A DNA stretch of 64,000 nucleotides from Nocardioides flavescens (GCF_009823805.1 NZ_WUEK01000005.1:124001-188000), one strand, 5' to 3'. Counted from the first letter of the stretch, positions 35,989-44,441 are shown. Notes: generated from the sequence alone by a model not told the origin. A program made the numbers and translations.

Positions 35989-36609
35989 GTGGAGGTGCCG
36001 GAGAAGCAACGCGCGGTCTTCGTTGACGATGCCGGCGCGGCGGCCCTGCGCGCCGCAGGTCGATTGCAGATCGGCCGGCACACCTACGGCGCGCCGCACG
36101 TCCACTGGTGGGGGGAAGATGTCGAGCTCCGGATCGGCGCTTTCTGCTCGATAGCCCTCGGCGTGTCCTTCATCCTCGGCGGGAACCACCGGACTGACTG
36201 GGTCACTACCTATCCGTTCACCGAGTTCGCCGACTGGCCGGAAGCGCACACGACCCCTGGCCACCCCGCGTCCAAGGGCAGCATCATCATCGGCAACGAC
36301 GTGTGGCTGGGAAGTGCTGCGACGGTCCTCTCCGGAGTGTCGGTCGCGGACGGTGCGGTGGTGGCAGCCGGCGCAGTCGTCACGAAGGACGTGCCGCCGT
36401 ACGCCGTCGTCGCTGGCAACCCGGGTCGGGTGGTCGCACACCGCTTCGAGCCAGACGTGATCGACGGATTGCTCCGGATGCAGTGGTGGAACTGGTCCGA
36501 TCGCAAGATCCAGCGACGGATGAAAGGGTTGCTGTCCGACGACGTAGAACGGTTCGTCAGGCGCAACGCACCGGCTGTCGACCACACCGCGGACAACCGC
36601 GAGGCCTGA
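35989..36609 (+). CDS. CatB-like hexapeptide-repeat O-acetyltransferase
   Basis: This 206-residue left-handed beta-helix protein belongs to the xenobiotic/chloramphenicol acetyltransferase (CatB, VatD) group. Hexapeptide turns are visible at LRIGAFCSIALGVSFILGGN and again at IIIGNDVWLGSAATVLSGVS, and the catalytic His is likely in ILGGNHRTDW. The C-terminal WWNWSDRKIQRRM helix is a family feature. GTG 35989 (or 35995) follows a leaderless-type promoter. Codon use is less GC-biased than in clpC or mutY (for example ATA and several NNT codons), suggesting recent acquisition. Such proteins acetylate sugars or antibiotics; nothing here proves resistance. Confidence 0.75.
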   Translation: MEVPEKQRAVFVDDAGAAALRAAGRLQIGRHTYGAPHVHWWGEDVELRIGAFCSIALGVSFILGGNHRTDWVTTYPFTEFADWPEAHTTPGHPASKGSIIIGNDVWLGSAATVLSGVSVADGAVVAAGAVVTKDVPPYAVVAGNPGRVVAHRFEPDVIDGLLRMQWWNWSDRKIQRRMKGLLSDDVERFVRRNAPAVDHTADNREA

Positions 36610-36615
36610 TCCTCG

Positions 36616-37476
36616 TCAGAGACGGAAGGTATCGCCCTTGCGCATGATCAGACCGTCCTGGGACAACGAGGCGAGGCAGCGCTCCCTCTGGTCCGCGTCG
36701 GGCCAGGCGACGTCCAGTCGGCTGCGGTGGACCGGTCCGTCGCTGTCGCGGAGCACCGCCATGAGTCGTCCGCGGCACTGGCGGTCGGTGCCCTGCCACG
36801 CCTGGCCGCGTCGCGGCGGGCCGTCGTACGCCGGGTAGCCGGCCGCGCGCCAGGCGCACTGCTCTCGCACAGGGCAGTCTTCGCATCGAGGGGAGGCCGC
36901 CGTGCAGACGAGGGCGCCGAGCTCCATGACGGCGACCGCCCAGGTCGCCGCGGTCGCCTCGTCATCGGGCAGCACCTCGGTGGCCTCCTCGCGCTCGGCG
37001 CGGGTGACCGACGTCGGTGGGAACTCCCGGCCCGCCAGCACCCGCCCCAGCACTCGGCGCACGTTGGTGTCGAGGACGACGTGACGGCGTCCGAATGCGA
37101 ACGACGCCACGGCGGCGGCGGTGTAGTCGCCGACGCCCGGGAGCGTCAGCAGCTCGTCGTAGCTGTCCGGCACCTCGCCGTCGTAGCGCTCGACGATGGC
37201 TGCGGCCGCCGCGTGCAGGCGCAGGGCGCGGCGGGGGTAGCCCAACCGGCCCCAGGCGCGCACCGCCTCGCCGCTGGGTTCGGCGGCCAGGTGGGCAGGT
37301 GTCGGCCAGCGCTCGAGCCACTGAGTGTGCACCGGGAGCACGCGCGCCACCGGGGTCTGCTGGAGCATCAGCTCTGAGACGAGGACCGACCACGGGCTCG
37401 CGGACGGCTCGCGCCAGGGCAGGTCACGTGCGTGGGCGGCGTACCAGTCGAGGACCGGGTCGTGCAGGGCGGACAT
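36616..37476 (-). CDS. mutY: A/G-specific adenine DNA glycosylase
   Basis: MutY removes adenine mispaired with 8-oxoguanine. The 286-residue protein has the catalytic region ELMLQQTPVARV and the helix-hairpin-helix LPGVGDYTAAAVASFAFG. The catalytic Asp is in VLDTNVRRVL, and the iron-sulfur cluster motif C-x6-C-x2-C-x5-C is CTAASPRCEDCPVREQC. The C-terminal domain is short, as in other actinobacteria, rather than the full NUDIX-like domain of E. coli MutY. The ATG at 37476 was chosen because a leaderless-type -10 lies eight bases upstream and the protein then starts MSALHDPVLDWY; the frame is open further 5'. Confidence 0.9.
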   Translation of the reverse strand: MSALHDPVLDWYAAHARDLPWREPSASPWSVLVSELMLQQTPVARVLPVHTQWLERWPTPAHLAAEPSGEAVRAWGRLGYPRRALRLHAAAAAIVERYDGEVPDSYDELLTLPGVGDYTAAAVASFAFGRRHVVLDTNVRRVLGRVLAGREFPPTSVTRAEREEATEVLPDDEATAATWAVAVMELGALVCTAASPRCEDCPVREQCAWRAAGYPAYDGPPRRGQAWQGTDRQCRGRLMAVLRDSDGPVHRSRLDVAWPDADQRERCLASLSQDGLIMRKGDTFRL

Positions 37477-37484
37477 CGACCTCG

Positions 37485-37490
37485 ACGCTA
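37485..37490 (-). promoter_or_regulatory. mutY -10 hexamer TAGCGT, leaderless-type spacing
   Basis: TAGCGT on the minus strand ends eight bases before the mutY ATG. It is divergent from the plus-strand TAGCCT 38 bases away, so one short gap serves both genes. Confidence 0.5.
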
Positions 37491-37527
37491 CGCGGCGTGG
37501 GTCCGCCGCTGATCGGCGCGTGGCGCC

Positions 37528-37533
37528 TAGCCT
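37528..37533 (+). promoter_or_regulatory. -10 hexamer TAGCCT, leaderless-type spacing
   Basis: TAGCCT ends seven bases before the GTG at 37541. No ribosome site is present. Confidence 0.5.
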
Positions 37534-37540
37534 TGGGCGA

Positions 37541-38347
37541 GTGCCCACCACCACGCGCGGGCCTCTGCCTCCGGGGGTCTACTGGCGACGTCGCCTGGCC
37601 GTCCTGAGCGTCGCGCTGGTCCTCGTGCTCAGTTTCGGCAAGCTCCTCGGGCGCGCCGGGGGCGACGACGACCCGACGGCGGCTCGTGTCGGCGCGCTCG
37701 CCTCGCCGACCGTGACGGTCACCGCCGACCCGACCGACGCGCCGACCAGCAAGGCGGGCAAGGACGGCAAGAACGGCGGCAAGAGGAACGGCGGCAAGAA
37801 CGCCGGCCAGGACGCCACCGCCGAGGAGACGCCCGCGGCCGTCCCCACTCCCGAGCCGACTCCGACCACGCCCCCGCCGCTCGCCGAGCCGACCGGGCCG
37901 TGCCCGGACGACGACGTCTTCGTGACCGCGACGGTCGACGGCGCCGTCGGCACCACCGACGTCACGGTGATGCTCAACCTCCAGACCCGGGCGACCCCGG
38001 CCTGCACCTTCGAGGTCTCGCCCGACGACGTCAGCATGGTCATCTCGCGTGGTCGCGACACCGTCTGGTCGAGCGAGCAGTGCAGCGGCGCCATCCCCAC
38101 CCAGGTCGTGGCCGTGCGGCAGGCCGCCATCACCCAGGTGCCGGTCGTGTGGGCCGACGCTGCGCGCTCCGACGACGAGTGCAGCGACCGTACGGCGTAC
38201 GCCATGCCGGGGGTCTACACCGTGAGCACGGCCGTGCTCGGCGGCGAGCCGACCGACGTGCAGTTCGAGCTCGCGGCGCCGGCGGCGCCGGTCGTCACCC
38301 AGACGGTGACACCGACGGTCACTGCAGAGCCTGCCCCCGCGGGCTGA
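37541..38347 (+). CDS. Single-pass membrane protein with low-complexity linker, function unknown
   Basis: This is a 268-residue protein. After a short basic N-terminus one hydrophobic helix (about residues 20-36, LAVLSVALVLVLSFGKLLG) anchors it. A Lys/Gly/Asn/Pro-rich disordered linker follows to about residue 120, then an extracytoplasmic domain with four Cys residues (CPDDDVFV, ACTFEVS, EQCSGA, DECSDR) that probably form two disulfides. I recognise no family. The frame was started at GTG 37541 because of the leaderless-type promoter. Its last 29 bases overlap the end of the converging glycosyltransferase gene. The neighbouring DNA-repair genes do not suggest a role. Confidence 0.6.
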   Translation: MPTTTRGPLPPGVYWRRRLAVLSVALVLVLSFGKLLGRAGGDDDPTAARVGALASPTVTVTADPTDAPTSKAGKDGKNGGKRNGGKNAGQDATAEETPAAVPTPEPTPTTPPPLAEPTGPCPDDDVFVTATVDGAVGTTDVTVMLNLQTRATPACTFEVSPDDVSMVISRGRDTVWSSEQCSGAIPTQVVAVRQAAITQVPVVWADAARSDDECSDRTAYAMPGVYTVSTAVLGGEPTDVQFELAAPAAPVVTQTVTPTVTAEPAPAG

Positions 38348-39368
38348 CCAGGCGCAGCCCCCGACGGGCGGCGATCCACCACGAGGTGGTCAGGAACTGG
38401 ACGCCACGCGGCAGCGCGAAGCCGTCGACCCCGGGATCCAACGTGGGTGTGAGGAGAGCGGCGAACGCGGAGTCACTGATGACGCGGTCGCGTGCCTCTG
38501 CCCGGCGACGACGCCGGATCTCGGGAACGTGCCTGAGGAGCCACCACCAGCCACGCAGCTTCTGCGACGCCCACCCCTGTTTGGCAGCGAGGCCCAGCAG
38601 CGCCAGTTCCGCGGCGACGAGGACCGGGAGGACGGCGAGGAGGACGCGGGCGGGATAGAGCGTGAGCACCATGAAGAGCCGGTTGCGCTCGAGCAGGTAG
38701 AACTTGTCGGGATTGCGCGAGAACTCGTAGTCGTGGTGCACCACGGCGTCGGGCACGAAGACCGCTCGACGTCCGCGTGACCAGCTGCGGAGGCTCAGGT
38801 CGGTGTCCTCGACATAGGTGAAGAGCGTCTCGCAGAAGCCGCCCATCGCGAGGAAGTCGTCGCGGCGGACGGCAGCGGTCGCACCGGAGATCGAGGTGAT
38901 GTCGGACGGGGTGGAGTGGTCGGCTGCCGGCTCGCCGAGAGCCCCCGCCCAGCTGATCCCGAGGAAGTGCACCGGGTTGCCGGCCGAGTTCATGACGTCG
39001 GGACGGTCGAGGAGCCGGACGGACGCCGAGGCCAGCGCCACCCGGTCGTCGAGGGCCGCGACGAGGCGGGCGAGGGCGTCGGGCTCGACGACAGCGTCCC
39101 CGTTGACGAAGAGCAGGTGCTCGCCACGGGCGCGATGCGCACCGAGGTTGCACCCGGCGGCGAAGCCCAGGTTGGAGCCAGGGCGGACGACCTCCACCCC
39201 GGGGAGTTCGGCCAGAGTCCGGACGACGTCGTCCTCGCCGCCGTTGTCCACCAGCACGACGTCGACGTCGATGCCCCGCGAGGCGAGGACCGCCTCGACC
39301 GCACGCGGCAGCAGGGGTTGGTGCCCGTACGCGAGGATGACCGCGGTGCCCGCGAACGGGGCGCTCAC
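38319..39368 (-). CDS. Family 2 glycosyltransferase (rhamnosyltransferase-like)
   Basis: This 349-residue protein has an N-terminal GT-A domain: VILAYGHQPLLPRAVEAVL, then VVLVDNGGEDDVVRTL, VNGDAVVEPDALARL in the DxD region, and GGFCETLFTYVEDTDLSLR. This is the WbbL/rhamnosyltransferase type. A hydrophobic segment (about residues 235-260) may attach it to the membrane. GTG 39368 overlaps the stop of the DUF2304 gene (GTGA). It is the last of three coupled genes, GT2-DUF2304-GT2. Its end overlaps the gene on the opposite strand by 29 bases. A role in cell-wall or exopolysaccharide chain building is inferred. Confidence 0.8.
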   Translation of the reverse strand: MSAPFAGTAVILAYGHQPLLPRAVEAVLASRGIDVDVVLVDNGGEDDVVRTLAELPGVEVVRPGSNLGFAAGCNLGAHRARGEHLLFVNGDAVVEPDALARLVAALDDRVALASASVRLLDRPDVMNSAGNPVHFLGISWAGALGEPAADHSTPSDITSISGATAAVRRDDFLAMGGFCETLFTYVEDTDLSLRSWSRGRRAVFVPDAVVHHDYEFSRNPDKFYLLERNRLFMVLTLYPARVLLAVLPVLVAAELALLGLAAKQGWASQKLRGWWWLLRHVPEIRRRRRAEARDRVISDSAFAALLTPTLDPGVDGFALPRGVQFLTTSWWIAARRGLRLVSPRGQALQ

Positions 39369-39766
39369 GGAGTCTCGCTCCCCTCGGTCGACGACATGTC
39401 GTCCTGGGATCCGGTGTCGGCCGCGCGTCTGATGCTGTCCTGCTCGAGACGCAGCAGTGCGATCTCCTCCGCCAGGGTCCGCGTCTTGTCCTCGAGCCGA
39501 CCGAGCTCGTAGCTGTGCTGGAGCGTCAGCACCATCAGCACCATGCTGGCGACGAAGAACAGGAGGTTGGCCGGGACGTCGACCCCCACCAGGCGCGCGG
39601 CGGTGTTGAGCACCCACGGCGCGATCGTCAGGACGAGGACGCCGAACGCGACCGCAGCCCACAGCACCGCGTACTTCTCGCGGAGGTGCCGCCGGCGGAG
39701 CAGCTCGAAGAGCACGACGAGGATGACGACCGAACCGATGATCCCGAGGATGTTCGGCGCGTTCAC
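39365..39766 (-). CDS. DUF2304 membrane protein
   Basis: This is a 133-residue protein with three hydrophobic segments (about residues 6-22, 34-52 and 66-83) followed by a coiled-coil region (ELGRLEDKTRTLAEEIALLRLEQD) and an acidic tail. The family DUF2304 is commonly encoded between glycosyltransferases, as here, and may act as a membrane partner or adaptor for the upstream DPM1-like enzyme; that is inference. GTG 39766 overlaps the upstream stop, and its own stop overlaps the next gene, so production is tightly coupled in both directions. Confidence 0.78.
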   Translation of the reverse strand: MNAPNILGIIGSVVILVVLFELLRRRHLREKYAVLWAAVAFGVLVLTIAPWVLNTAARLVGVDVPANLLFFVASMVLMVLTLQHSYELGRLEDKTRTLAEEIALLRLEQDSIRRAADTGSQDDMSSTEGSETP

Positions 39767-40557
39767 GGGAGGCCGCCCACGGTCGCTGCGGGCTCGCGAT
39801 CACCGGGCACGTCCGGCCAGCGCCGGATGAGCGCCAGGGCCAGGGCCATCACCGCGCGGCCCAGGAACAAGGCAGCCTTGAACGGCGTCTGGCTGGGGAC
39901 GCCGCCCTGGCGCGGCCTCATCTCGACGGCGACCTGGGTGACGCTGCACCCCGCACGCAGTGCGATCACCATCGACTCGACGGTGTCGCCGAGGTACTCG
40001 GCGGGATAGTGACTGGCGAAGACCTCGACCGCTCGTCGGTTGGCGACGCGGAAGCCACTGGTGACGTCGGTCAGACGCGTTCCCGCGAGACGCGACAGTG
40101 TGCCGGCGAGCATGCGCATCGCCATTCGGCGCACCCAGCTCACCTGGTAGTCCGCACCCTCGCCCGCGAAACGTGCGCCGATGACCAGGTCGGCCCCGGG
40201 CTGGTCGTCGCGCGTGCGGAGTGCCTCGAGCAGGTGCGGCAGGTAGCGCGGGTCGTGCTGCCCGTCCGCGTCGATCTGGACCACGGTGTCGTACCCGTGA
40301 CGCAGGGCGTACCGGTAGCCAGTCCGCATGGCGCCACCGACACCCAGGTTGTAAGGGAGTGAGCAGACGACCGCCCCGGCCCTCATCGCCTCCCGAGCGG
40401 TGTGGTCGATGGATCCGTCGTCCACGACGAGGACGTCCACGCCCAGGGTCGAGGTCACGTCGTGGATGGTCGAACCGATGGCGTCCTGCTCGTTCCAGGC
40501 GGGCATGACCACGAGCACTCCCGGAAGGCCTGGGGAGCGCGGGACGGTGGGACTCAT
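39763..40557 (-). CDS. DPM1-like family 2 glycosyltransferase
   Basis: This 264-residue GT2 enzyme has the signatures of polyprenyl-phosphate sugar transferases: VLVVMPAWNEQDAIGSTIHD, VLVVDDGSIDHTA, VQIDADGQHDPRYLPHLL with the DxD, and LTDVTSGFRVANRRAVE. The C-terminal part has a hydrophobic stretch (AALFLGRAVMALALALI) consistent with membrane contact. ATG 40557 is preferred over GTG 40563 because a TAGTCT -10 lies eight bases upstream of it and only two bases from the GTG. It is the first of three coupled genes and probably makes a lipid-linked sugar for extracytoplasmic transfer. Confidence 0.8.
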   Translation of the reverse strand: MSPTVPRSPGLPGVLVVMPAWNEQDAIGSTIHDVTSTLGVDVLVVDDGSIDHTAREAMRAGAVVCSLPYNLGVGGAMRTGYRYALRHGYDTVVQIDADGQHDPRYLPHLLEALRTRDDQPGADLVIGARFAGEGADYQVSWVRRMAMRMLAGTLSRLAGTRLTDVTSGFRVANRRAVEVFASHYPAEYLGDTVESMVIALRAGCSVTQVAVEMRPRQGGVPSQTPFKAALFLGRAVMALALALIRRWPDVPGDREPAATVGGLP

Positions 40558-40565
40558 GGGCACCG

Positions 40566-40571
40566 AGACTA
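40566..40571 (-). promoter_or_regulatory. -10 hexamer TAGTCT of the GT2/DUF2304 operon
   Basis: TAGTCT on the minus strand lies eight bases before ATG 40557, again a leaderless-type arrangement, in the short gap after disA. Confidence 0.4.
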
Positions 40572-40603
40572 TGGGGCAGGCGCGCCGACCGCTGATTCGC
40601 CGC

Positions 40604-41683
40604 TCAGACGTAGCGCTCGAGGATCGTCGACTCCGCGAGTCGGCTGAGCCCCTCGCGCACGCTGCGGGCCCGCAGCTCGCCCACGCCGTCGACGACCTGG
40701 AGGTCCTCGACGCCGGCGGACAGCAGCTTCTGCAGGGTGCCGAAGTGGTCGACGAGCCGGTCGACGACGGTGGCCGGCAGCCGGGGCACCTTGGCGAGGA
40801 GGCGGTAGCCGCGGGGGGCGACCGCGCCGTCGAGGTGCTCGACCGAGCCGAGCCCGAGCACGCGGGCCGAGGACGCCGGGTCGACGAGCTCGGTCGCCGT
40901 CAGCGCCTCGAGGCGCTGCAGCAGCACCTCCGGGCTCTTGGTGCGGCGCCCGCCGGGGACGTAGTCGCGGATGACCAGCTCGCGCTCGGCGTCGACGCCG
41001 GTGATGAGCTCCTCGAGCTGCAGCGACAGCAGGCGACCGTCGGTGCCGAGCTCGAGCACGTAGTCCTCGATCTCGCGGGCGATGCGGGTGACCATCTCGA
41101 GGCGCTGGGCGACGACCGCGACGTCGCGGACGGTGACGAGGTCCTCGATCTCCAGCGCCGACAGCGTGCTCGACACCTCGTCGAGGCGCAGCTTGTAGCG
41201 CTCGAGGGTGGCGAGAGCCTGGTTGGCGCGGGAGAGGATCTGGCCGGAGTCCTCCAGCACGTGACGGGTCTCGCCGACGTAGGCGGCGATGATCTGCATC
41301 GACTGCGACACCGAGATCACCGGGAAGCCGGTCTGCCGGGCGACCCGGTCCGCGGTGCGGTGGCGGGTGCCGGTCTCCTCGCTGGGGATCGTGTGGTCGG
41401 GCATGAGGTGCACCGCGGCCTTGACGATGCGGGTGACGTCGCGATCGACGATGATCGCGCCGTCCATCTTGGCCAGCTCGCGCAGACCGGTCGCGGTGAA
41501 CGGTACGTCGAGCTGGAAGCCACCGGTGGCGATCGACTCGACCGTCCGGTCGTTGCCGAGGACGATCAGGGCGCCGGTGCGTCCGCGCAGGATGCGCTCG
41601 AGCCCGTCGCGCAGCGATGTGCCGGGGGCGATCGCCTGGAGGGTCGCGCGCAGCCGCAGCATCTCGTCGGTGCGTTCGGCCAC
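40604..41683 (-). CDS. disA: DNA integrity scanning protein, diadenylate cyclase DisA
   Basis: DisA makes cyclic di-AMP and monitors DNA branch structures. The 359-residue protein has the DAC domain (ILRGRTGALIVLG, the catalytic DGA in AKMDGAIIV, and the ATP-binding GTRHRTADRVAR), a central helical spine and a C-terminal helix-hairpin-helix domain (VDGVGELRARSVREGLSRLAE). The GTG at 41683 was chosen over one ten codons upstream because AGGGG lies six bases before it and the length then matches M. tuberculosis DisA (358). It lies directly downstream of radA, the usual actinobacterial pairing; RadA is known to interact with DisA in other bacteria. Confidence 0.93.
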   Translation of the reverse strand: MAERTDEMLRLRATLQAIAPGTSLRDGLERILRGRTGALIVLGNDRTVESIATGGFQLDVPFTATGLRELAKMDGAIIVDRDVTRIVKAAVHLMPDHTIPSEETGTRHRTADRVARQTGFPVISVSQSMQIIAAYVGETRHVLEDSGQILSRANQALATLERYKLRLDEVSSTLSALEIEDLVTVRDVAVVAQRLEMVTRIAREIEDYVLELGTDGRLLSLQLEELITGVDAERELVIRDYVPGGRRTKSPEVLLQRLEALTATELVDPASSARVLGLGSVEHLDGAVAPRGYRLLAKVPRLPATVVDRLVDHFGTLQKLLSAGVEDLQVVDGVGELRARSVREGLSRLAESTILERYV

Positions 41684-41725
41684 CAGCCGCCCCTCTCGCT
41701 CGCCCGGTCCCACCGGGTCACCCGA

Positions 41726-41731
41726 AGCCTA
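41726..41731 (-). promoter_or_regulatory. disA -10 hexamer TAGGCT
   Basis: TAGGCT on the minus strand lies in the 65-base gap after radA. Transcription from it would give a leader of about 36 bases before GTG 41683, so disA can be expressed apart from radA. Confidence 0.4.
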
Positions 41732-41748
41732 AGCGAAGCGGAGCCGGG

Positions 41749-43200
41749 TCACTCGTCGACCGCGTGGAGATCGGGGCGGCCCCCAGAGCTGCGGGCCGCG
41801 CGGTCGGCGCGATCGCCGCCGCTGAGCCGGAGGAGGCGCAGCGCGGAACCGATGTCGGTGACCTCGATGACGCTCATCCCGTCGACCGTGCGCGGACGCG
41901 TGGTGTGCGGCCCGCTCGCTCGCTGGCCCGGCACGAGCGCCTTCGTGAAGCCCAGCCGCGCGGCCTCCGCGAGCCGCTGCGGCAGGTCGCGCACCTTGCG
42001 GAGCTCTCCGGCCAGTCCGAGCTCGCCCATCGCCACCACCCCGGCCCCCGCGGTGACGCCTTGGACGGCCGAGGCGATCGCGATGGCGAGGGCGAGGTCG
42101 CTGGCGGGCTCCTGGAGCCGGGCCCCGCCGACGGTGGAGGCGAACACGTCGCAGGTGTGCAGGGGCAGTCGGCCGTGCTGCTGGAGGATCGCGAGCACCA
42201 TCGCGACGCGCGAGGAGTCGAGGCCGGACGTCGTACGCCGCGGCCGGTCCATGGGAGAAGGCGTGACCAGGGCCTGCACCTCGGCGAGCATCGGGCGGCG
42301 GCCCTCCATGGTGACCGCGACGCACGTGCCCGGCACCGGGGCCGTCTGGTGCTCGATGAACAGCCCGGTCGGGTCGGTGACCGCGCTGATGCCGTCGGGG
42401 CCGAGGTCGAAGCAGCCGACCTCGTCGACCGGTCCGAACCGGTTCTTCATCGCCCTCACCATGCGGAAGCGGGAGTTGCGGTCACCCTCGAAGTGCAGGA
42501 CGACGTCGACGAGGTGCTCCAGGACGCGAGGTCCGGCGATGGCGCCGTCCTTGGTGACGTGGCCGACCATGACGGTGGTGATGTTGCGGGTCTTGGCGAC
42601 CCGGATGAGCGCGGCCGCGACCTCCTTGACCTGGGTGACCCCACCTGGGACGCCGTCGAGCCCGGAGGCGCCGATCGTCTGCACGGAGTCGACGACGAGC
42701 AGCGTCGGGCGCACCTGCTCGATGTGGGTCAGCACGGCGCCGAGGTCCGTCTCCGCCGCGAGGTAGAGCTCGTCCTGCACCGCACCGGTGCGGTCGGCGC
42801 GCAGCCGCACCTGAGAGGCCGACTCCTCGCCGGTGACGTAGAGGACCCGGTGGCGGGCGCGAGCGGTCTGGGCGGCCACCTCCAGCAGCAGGGTGCTCTT
42901 GCCGACGCCCGGCTCACCGGCCAGCAGGATGGCTGCACCCGGCACGAGTCCCCCGCCGAGCACGCGGTCGAGCTCGGGGACCCCGCTGCCGCGCGAGGAC
43001 GACTCCTCGACGCTCACCTCGCCGATCGGTACGGCCGCGGCGGTCACCGGCGAGGCGGAGGCCCGCAGCTGCGGCGCAGCGCTCTCGGCCACGGAGCCCC
43101 AGGCCTGGCACTCGCCGCAGCGACCGACCCACTTCGCGGTCTCCCAGCCGCACTCGCTGCAGCGGTACGCCGGGCGCGCGGCGGTCTTCTTCGTGGCCAT
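41749..43200 (-). CDS. radA: DNA repair protein RadA
   Basis: RadA (Sms) is a RecA-like branch-migration helicase. The 483-residue protein has a four-cysteine zinc finger (C14, C17, C28 and C31), Walker A GEPGVGKST (residues 95-103) and the RadA-specific KNRFG motif (AMKNRFGPVDEVG). The C-terminal Lon-like domain (GGARLQEPASDLALAIAIAS) is complete. ATG 43200 follows a TAGGTT hexamer by six bases, implying a leaderless message. The length and all motifs are standard. DisA is encoded immediately downstream on the same strand. Confidence 0.95.
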   Translation of the reverse strand: MATKKTAARPAYRCSECGWETAKWVGRCGECQAWGSVAESAAPQLRASASPVTAAAVPIGEVSVEESSSRGSGVPELDRVLGGGLVPGAAILLAGEPGVGKSTLLLEVAAQTARARHRVLYVTGEESASQVRLRADRTGAVQDELYLAAETDLGAVLTHIEQVRPTLLVVDSVQTIGASGLDGVPGGVTQVKEVAAALIRVAKTRNITTVMVGHVTKDGAIAGPRVLEHLVDVVLHFEGDRNSRFRMVRAMKNRFGPVDEVGCFDLGPDGISAVTDPTGLFIEHQTAPVPGTCVAVTMEGRRPMLAEVQALVTPSPMDRPRRTTSGLDSSRVAMVLAILQQHGRLPLHTCDVFASTVGGARLQEPASDLALAIAIASAVQGVTAGAGVVAMGELGLAGELRKVRDLPQRLAEAARLGFTKALVPGQRASGPHTTRPRTVDGMSVIEVTDIGSALRLLRLSGGDRADRAARSSGGRPDLHAVDE

Positions 43201-43206
43201 GGCAGC

Positions 43207-43212
43207 AACCTA
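43207..43212 (-). promoter_or_regulatory. radA -10 hexamer TAGGTT, leaderless-type spacing
   Basis: TAGGTT on the minus strand ends six bases before the radA ATG. Confidence 0.5.
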
Positions 43213-43266
43213 GGCGGCGCCACCGACATCCTGGGTCGGCACGGGCCGCGGACGGCCGGGGTGACC

Positions 43267-43292
43267 GCAGCCACCCCCACGGGGGTGGCTGC
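43267..43292. terminator. Perfect dyad upstream of the lacI-type gene
   Basis: Arms GCAGCCACCCCC (43267-43278) and its exact complement (43281-43292) enclose two bases. It lies just upstream of the -10 hexamer of the regulator gene, so it could be a second regulator site or a boundary hairpin; nothing reads into it from upstream on the plus strand. Confidence 0.5.
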
Positions 43293-43296
43293 GCTG

Positions 43297-43318
43297 TACT
43301 GTGCGTTGGAACGATCCA
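43297..43318 (+). promoter_or_regulatory. Promoter and LacI-type operator before the regulator gene
   Basis: A TACTGT -10 hexamer (43297-43302) is followed by TGGAACGATCCA (43307-43318). This is a near-perfect palindrome with the central CG step typical of LacI-family operators. The operator covers the expected transcription start, so binding by the encoded regulator would block its own gene. Confidence 0.5.
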
Positions 43319-43385
43319 GGACCGAGCCGGCCCATCCGGGGCCGTCGGCCCGATGTCTTGAGCCAGTGCTACGAGGGAGGCCCGG

Positions 43386-44435
43386 ATGAGCGTGTCCCGG
43401 CCGAGCGGCCGCTCCTCGGTCACGCCGCCCACGCTGGCCGACGTCGCGGAGCGTGCGGGGGTGAGCCGTCAGACGGTCTCCAACGCCGTCAACAACCCCG
43501 ACCTCCTGCGCGAGGACACCCTGAGCCGGGTGCAGCAGGCGATCGCCGAGCTCGGCTACCTCCCCAACCGCGCCGCCCGCAACCTCCGCACCCGCGCCTC
43601 CCACCTCATCGGCCTGCCCATCAAGGCCGCGGAGGAGGGCACCGCCAACGCCCTGATGGACCGCTTCGTCCACTCACTGGTCGACTCCTCACGCGAGGCG
43701 GGCTACCACGTCCTGCTCTTCTCCGGCACCCGCACCGGCAAGGCGGTCGACGAGCTCCCGGCCTACGACGACCTCCTGCGCTCGACCGCCGTCGACGCCT
43801 TCGTCGTGACCGACACCTACCTGGGCAACCCCCAGGCGGAGTGGCTCGACCAGCGCCGGGCGCCGTTCGTCGCCTTCGGGCGGCCGTGGAACGATCCCGA
43901 CGCCCGGCACCCCTGGGTCGACGTCGACGGCGCCGCCGGCACCGAGATGGCGACGACGCACCTCATCGAGCGCGGCCACACCCGCATCGCCTGGATCGGC
44001 TGGCGCAAGGACTCGCTGCTGGGCGAGGAGCGCCGCGCCGGCTGGAGCCGCGCCATGCGCAGCCGCGACATCCCGACCAGCGGCCTGGCCTCCCGCGTCG
44101 AGGACACCGTCTCGTCCGGCCGCGAGGCCAGCGCGGTGCTGCTCGACGAGGCCCACCCCTCGGCGTTCGTCTGTGCCAGTGACACCCTCGCGATGGGGGT
44201 GCTGCACACGCTCGCCGAGCGGGGGCTGAGCGCCGGCCACGACATCGCCGTGACCGGCTTCGACGACTCCCAGGTCGCCCAGACGGTGCCGCCGGGGCTC
44301 ACCTCGGTGCGTCAGCCGCTCGAGGACGTCGCCGTCGAGGTCGTGAAGGCCCTCGAGGGGCTGCTGGGAGCGCCGCCCACCGTGCACCCAGGCGTGCTGC
44401 TCACGCCGCGGCTCGTCGTCCGCGGCTCCAGCTGA
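43386..44435 (+). CDS. LacI-family transcriptional regulator
   Basis: This is a 349-residue repressor. The N-terminal helix-turn-helix spans residues 16-36 (TLADVAERAGVSRQTVSNAVN) with the hinge helix at LPNRAARNLRTRAS. A periplasmic-binding-protein-like effector domain follows (VCASDTLAMGVLHTLAERG; AVTGFDDSQVAQ). ATG 43386 has GGGAGG seven bases upstream. LacI regulators usually sit beside sugar uptake or catabolic genes, but none flanks this one: radA lies behind and a methyltransferase gene converges. It is therefore an orphan whose targets are elsewhere, with a likely autoregulatory operator at 43307-43318. The effector is unknown. Confidence 0.88.
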   Translation: MSVSRPSGRSSVTPPTLADVAERAGVSRQTVSNAVNNPDLLREDTLSRVQQAIAELGYLPNRAARNLRTRASHLIGLPIKAAEEGTANALMDRFVHSLVDSSREAGYHVLLFSGTRTGKAVDELPAYDDLLRSTAVDAFVVTDTYLGNPQAEWLDQRRAPFVAFGRPWNDPDARHPWVDVDGAAGTEMATTHLIERGHTRIAWIGWRKDSLLGEERRAGWSRAMRSRDIPTSGLASRVEDTVSSGREASAVLLDEAHPSAFVCASDTLAMGVLHTLAERGLSAGHDIAVTGFDDSQVAQTVPPGLTSVRQPLEDVAVEVVKALEGLLGAPPTVHPGVLLTPRLVVRGSS

Positions 44436-44441
44436 CGCGGC

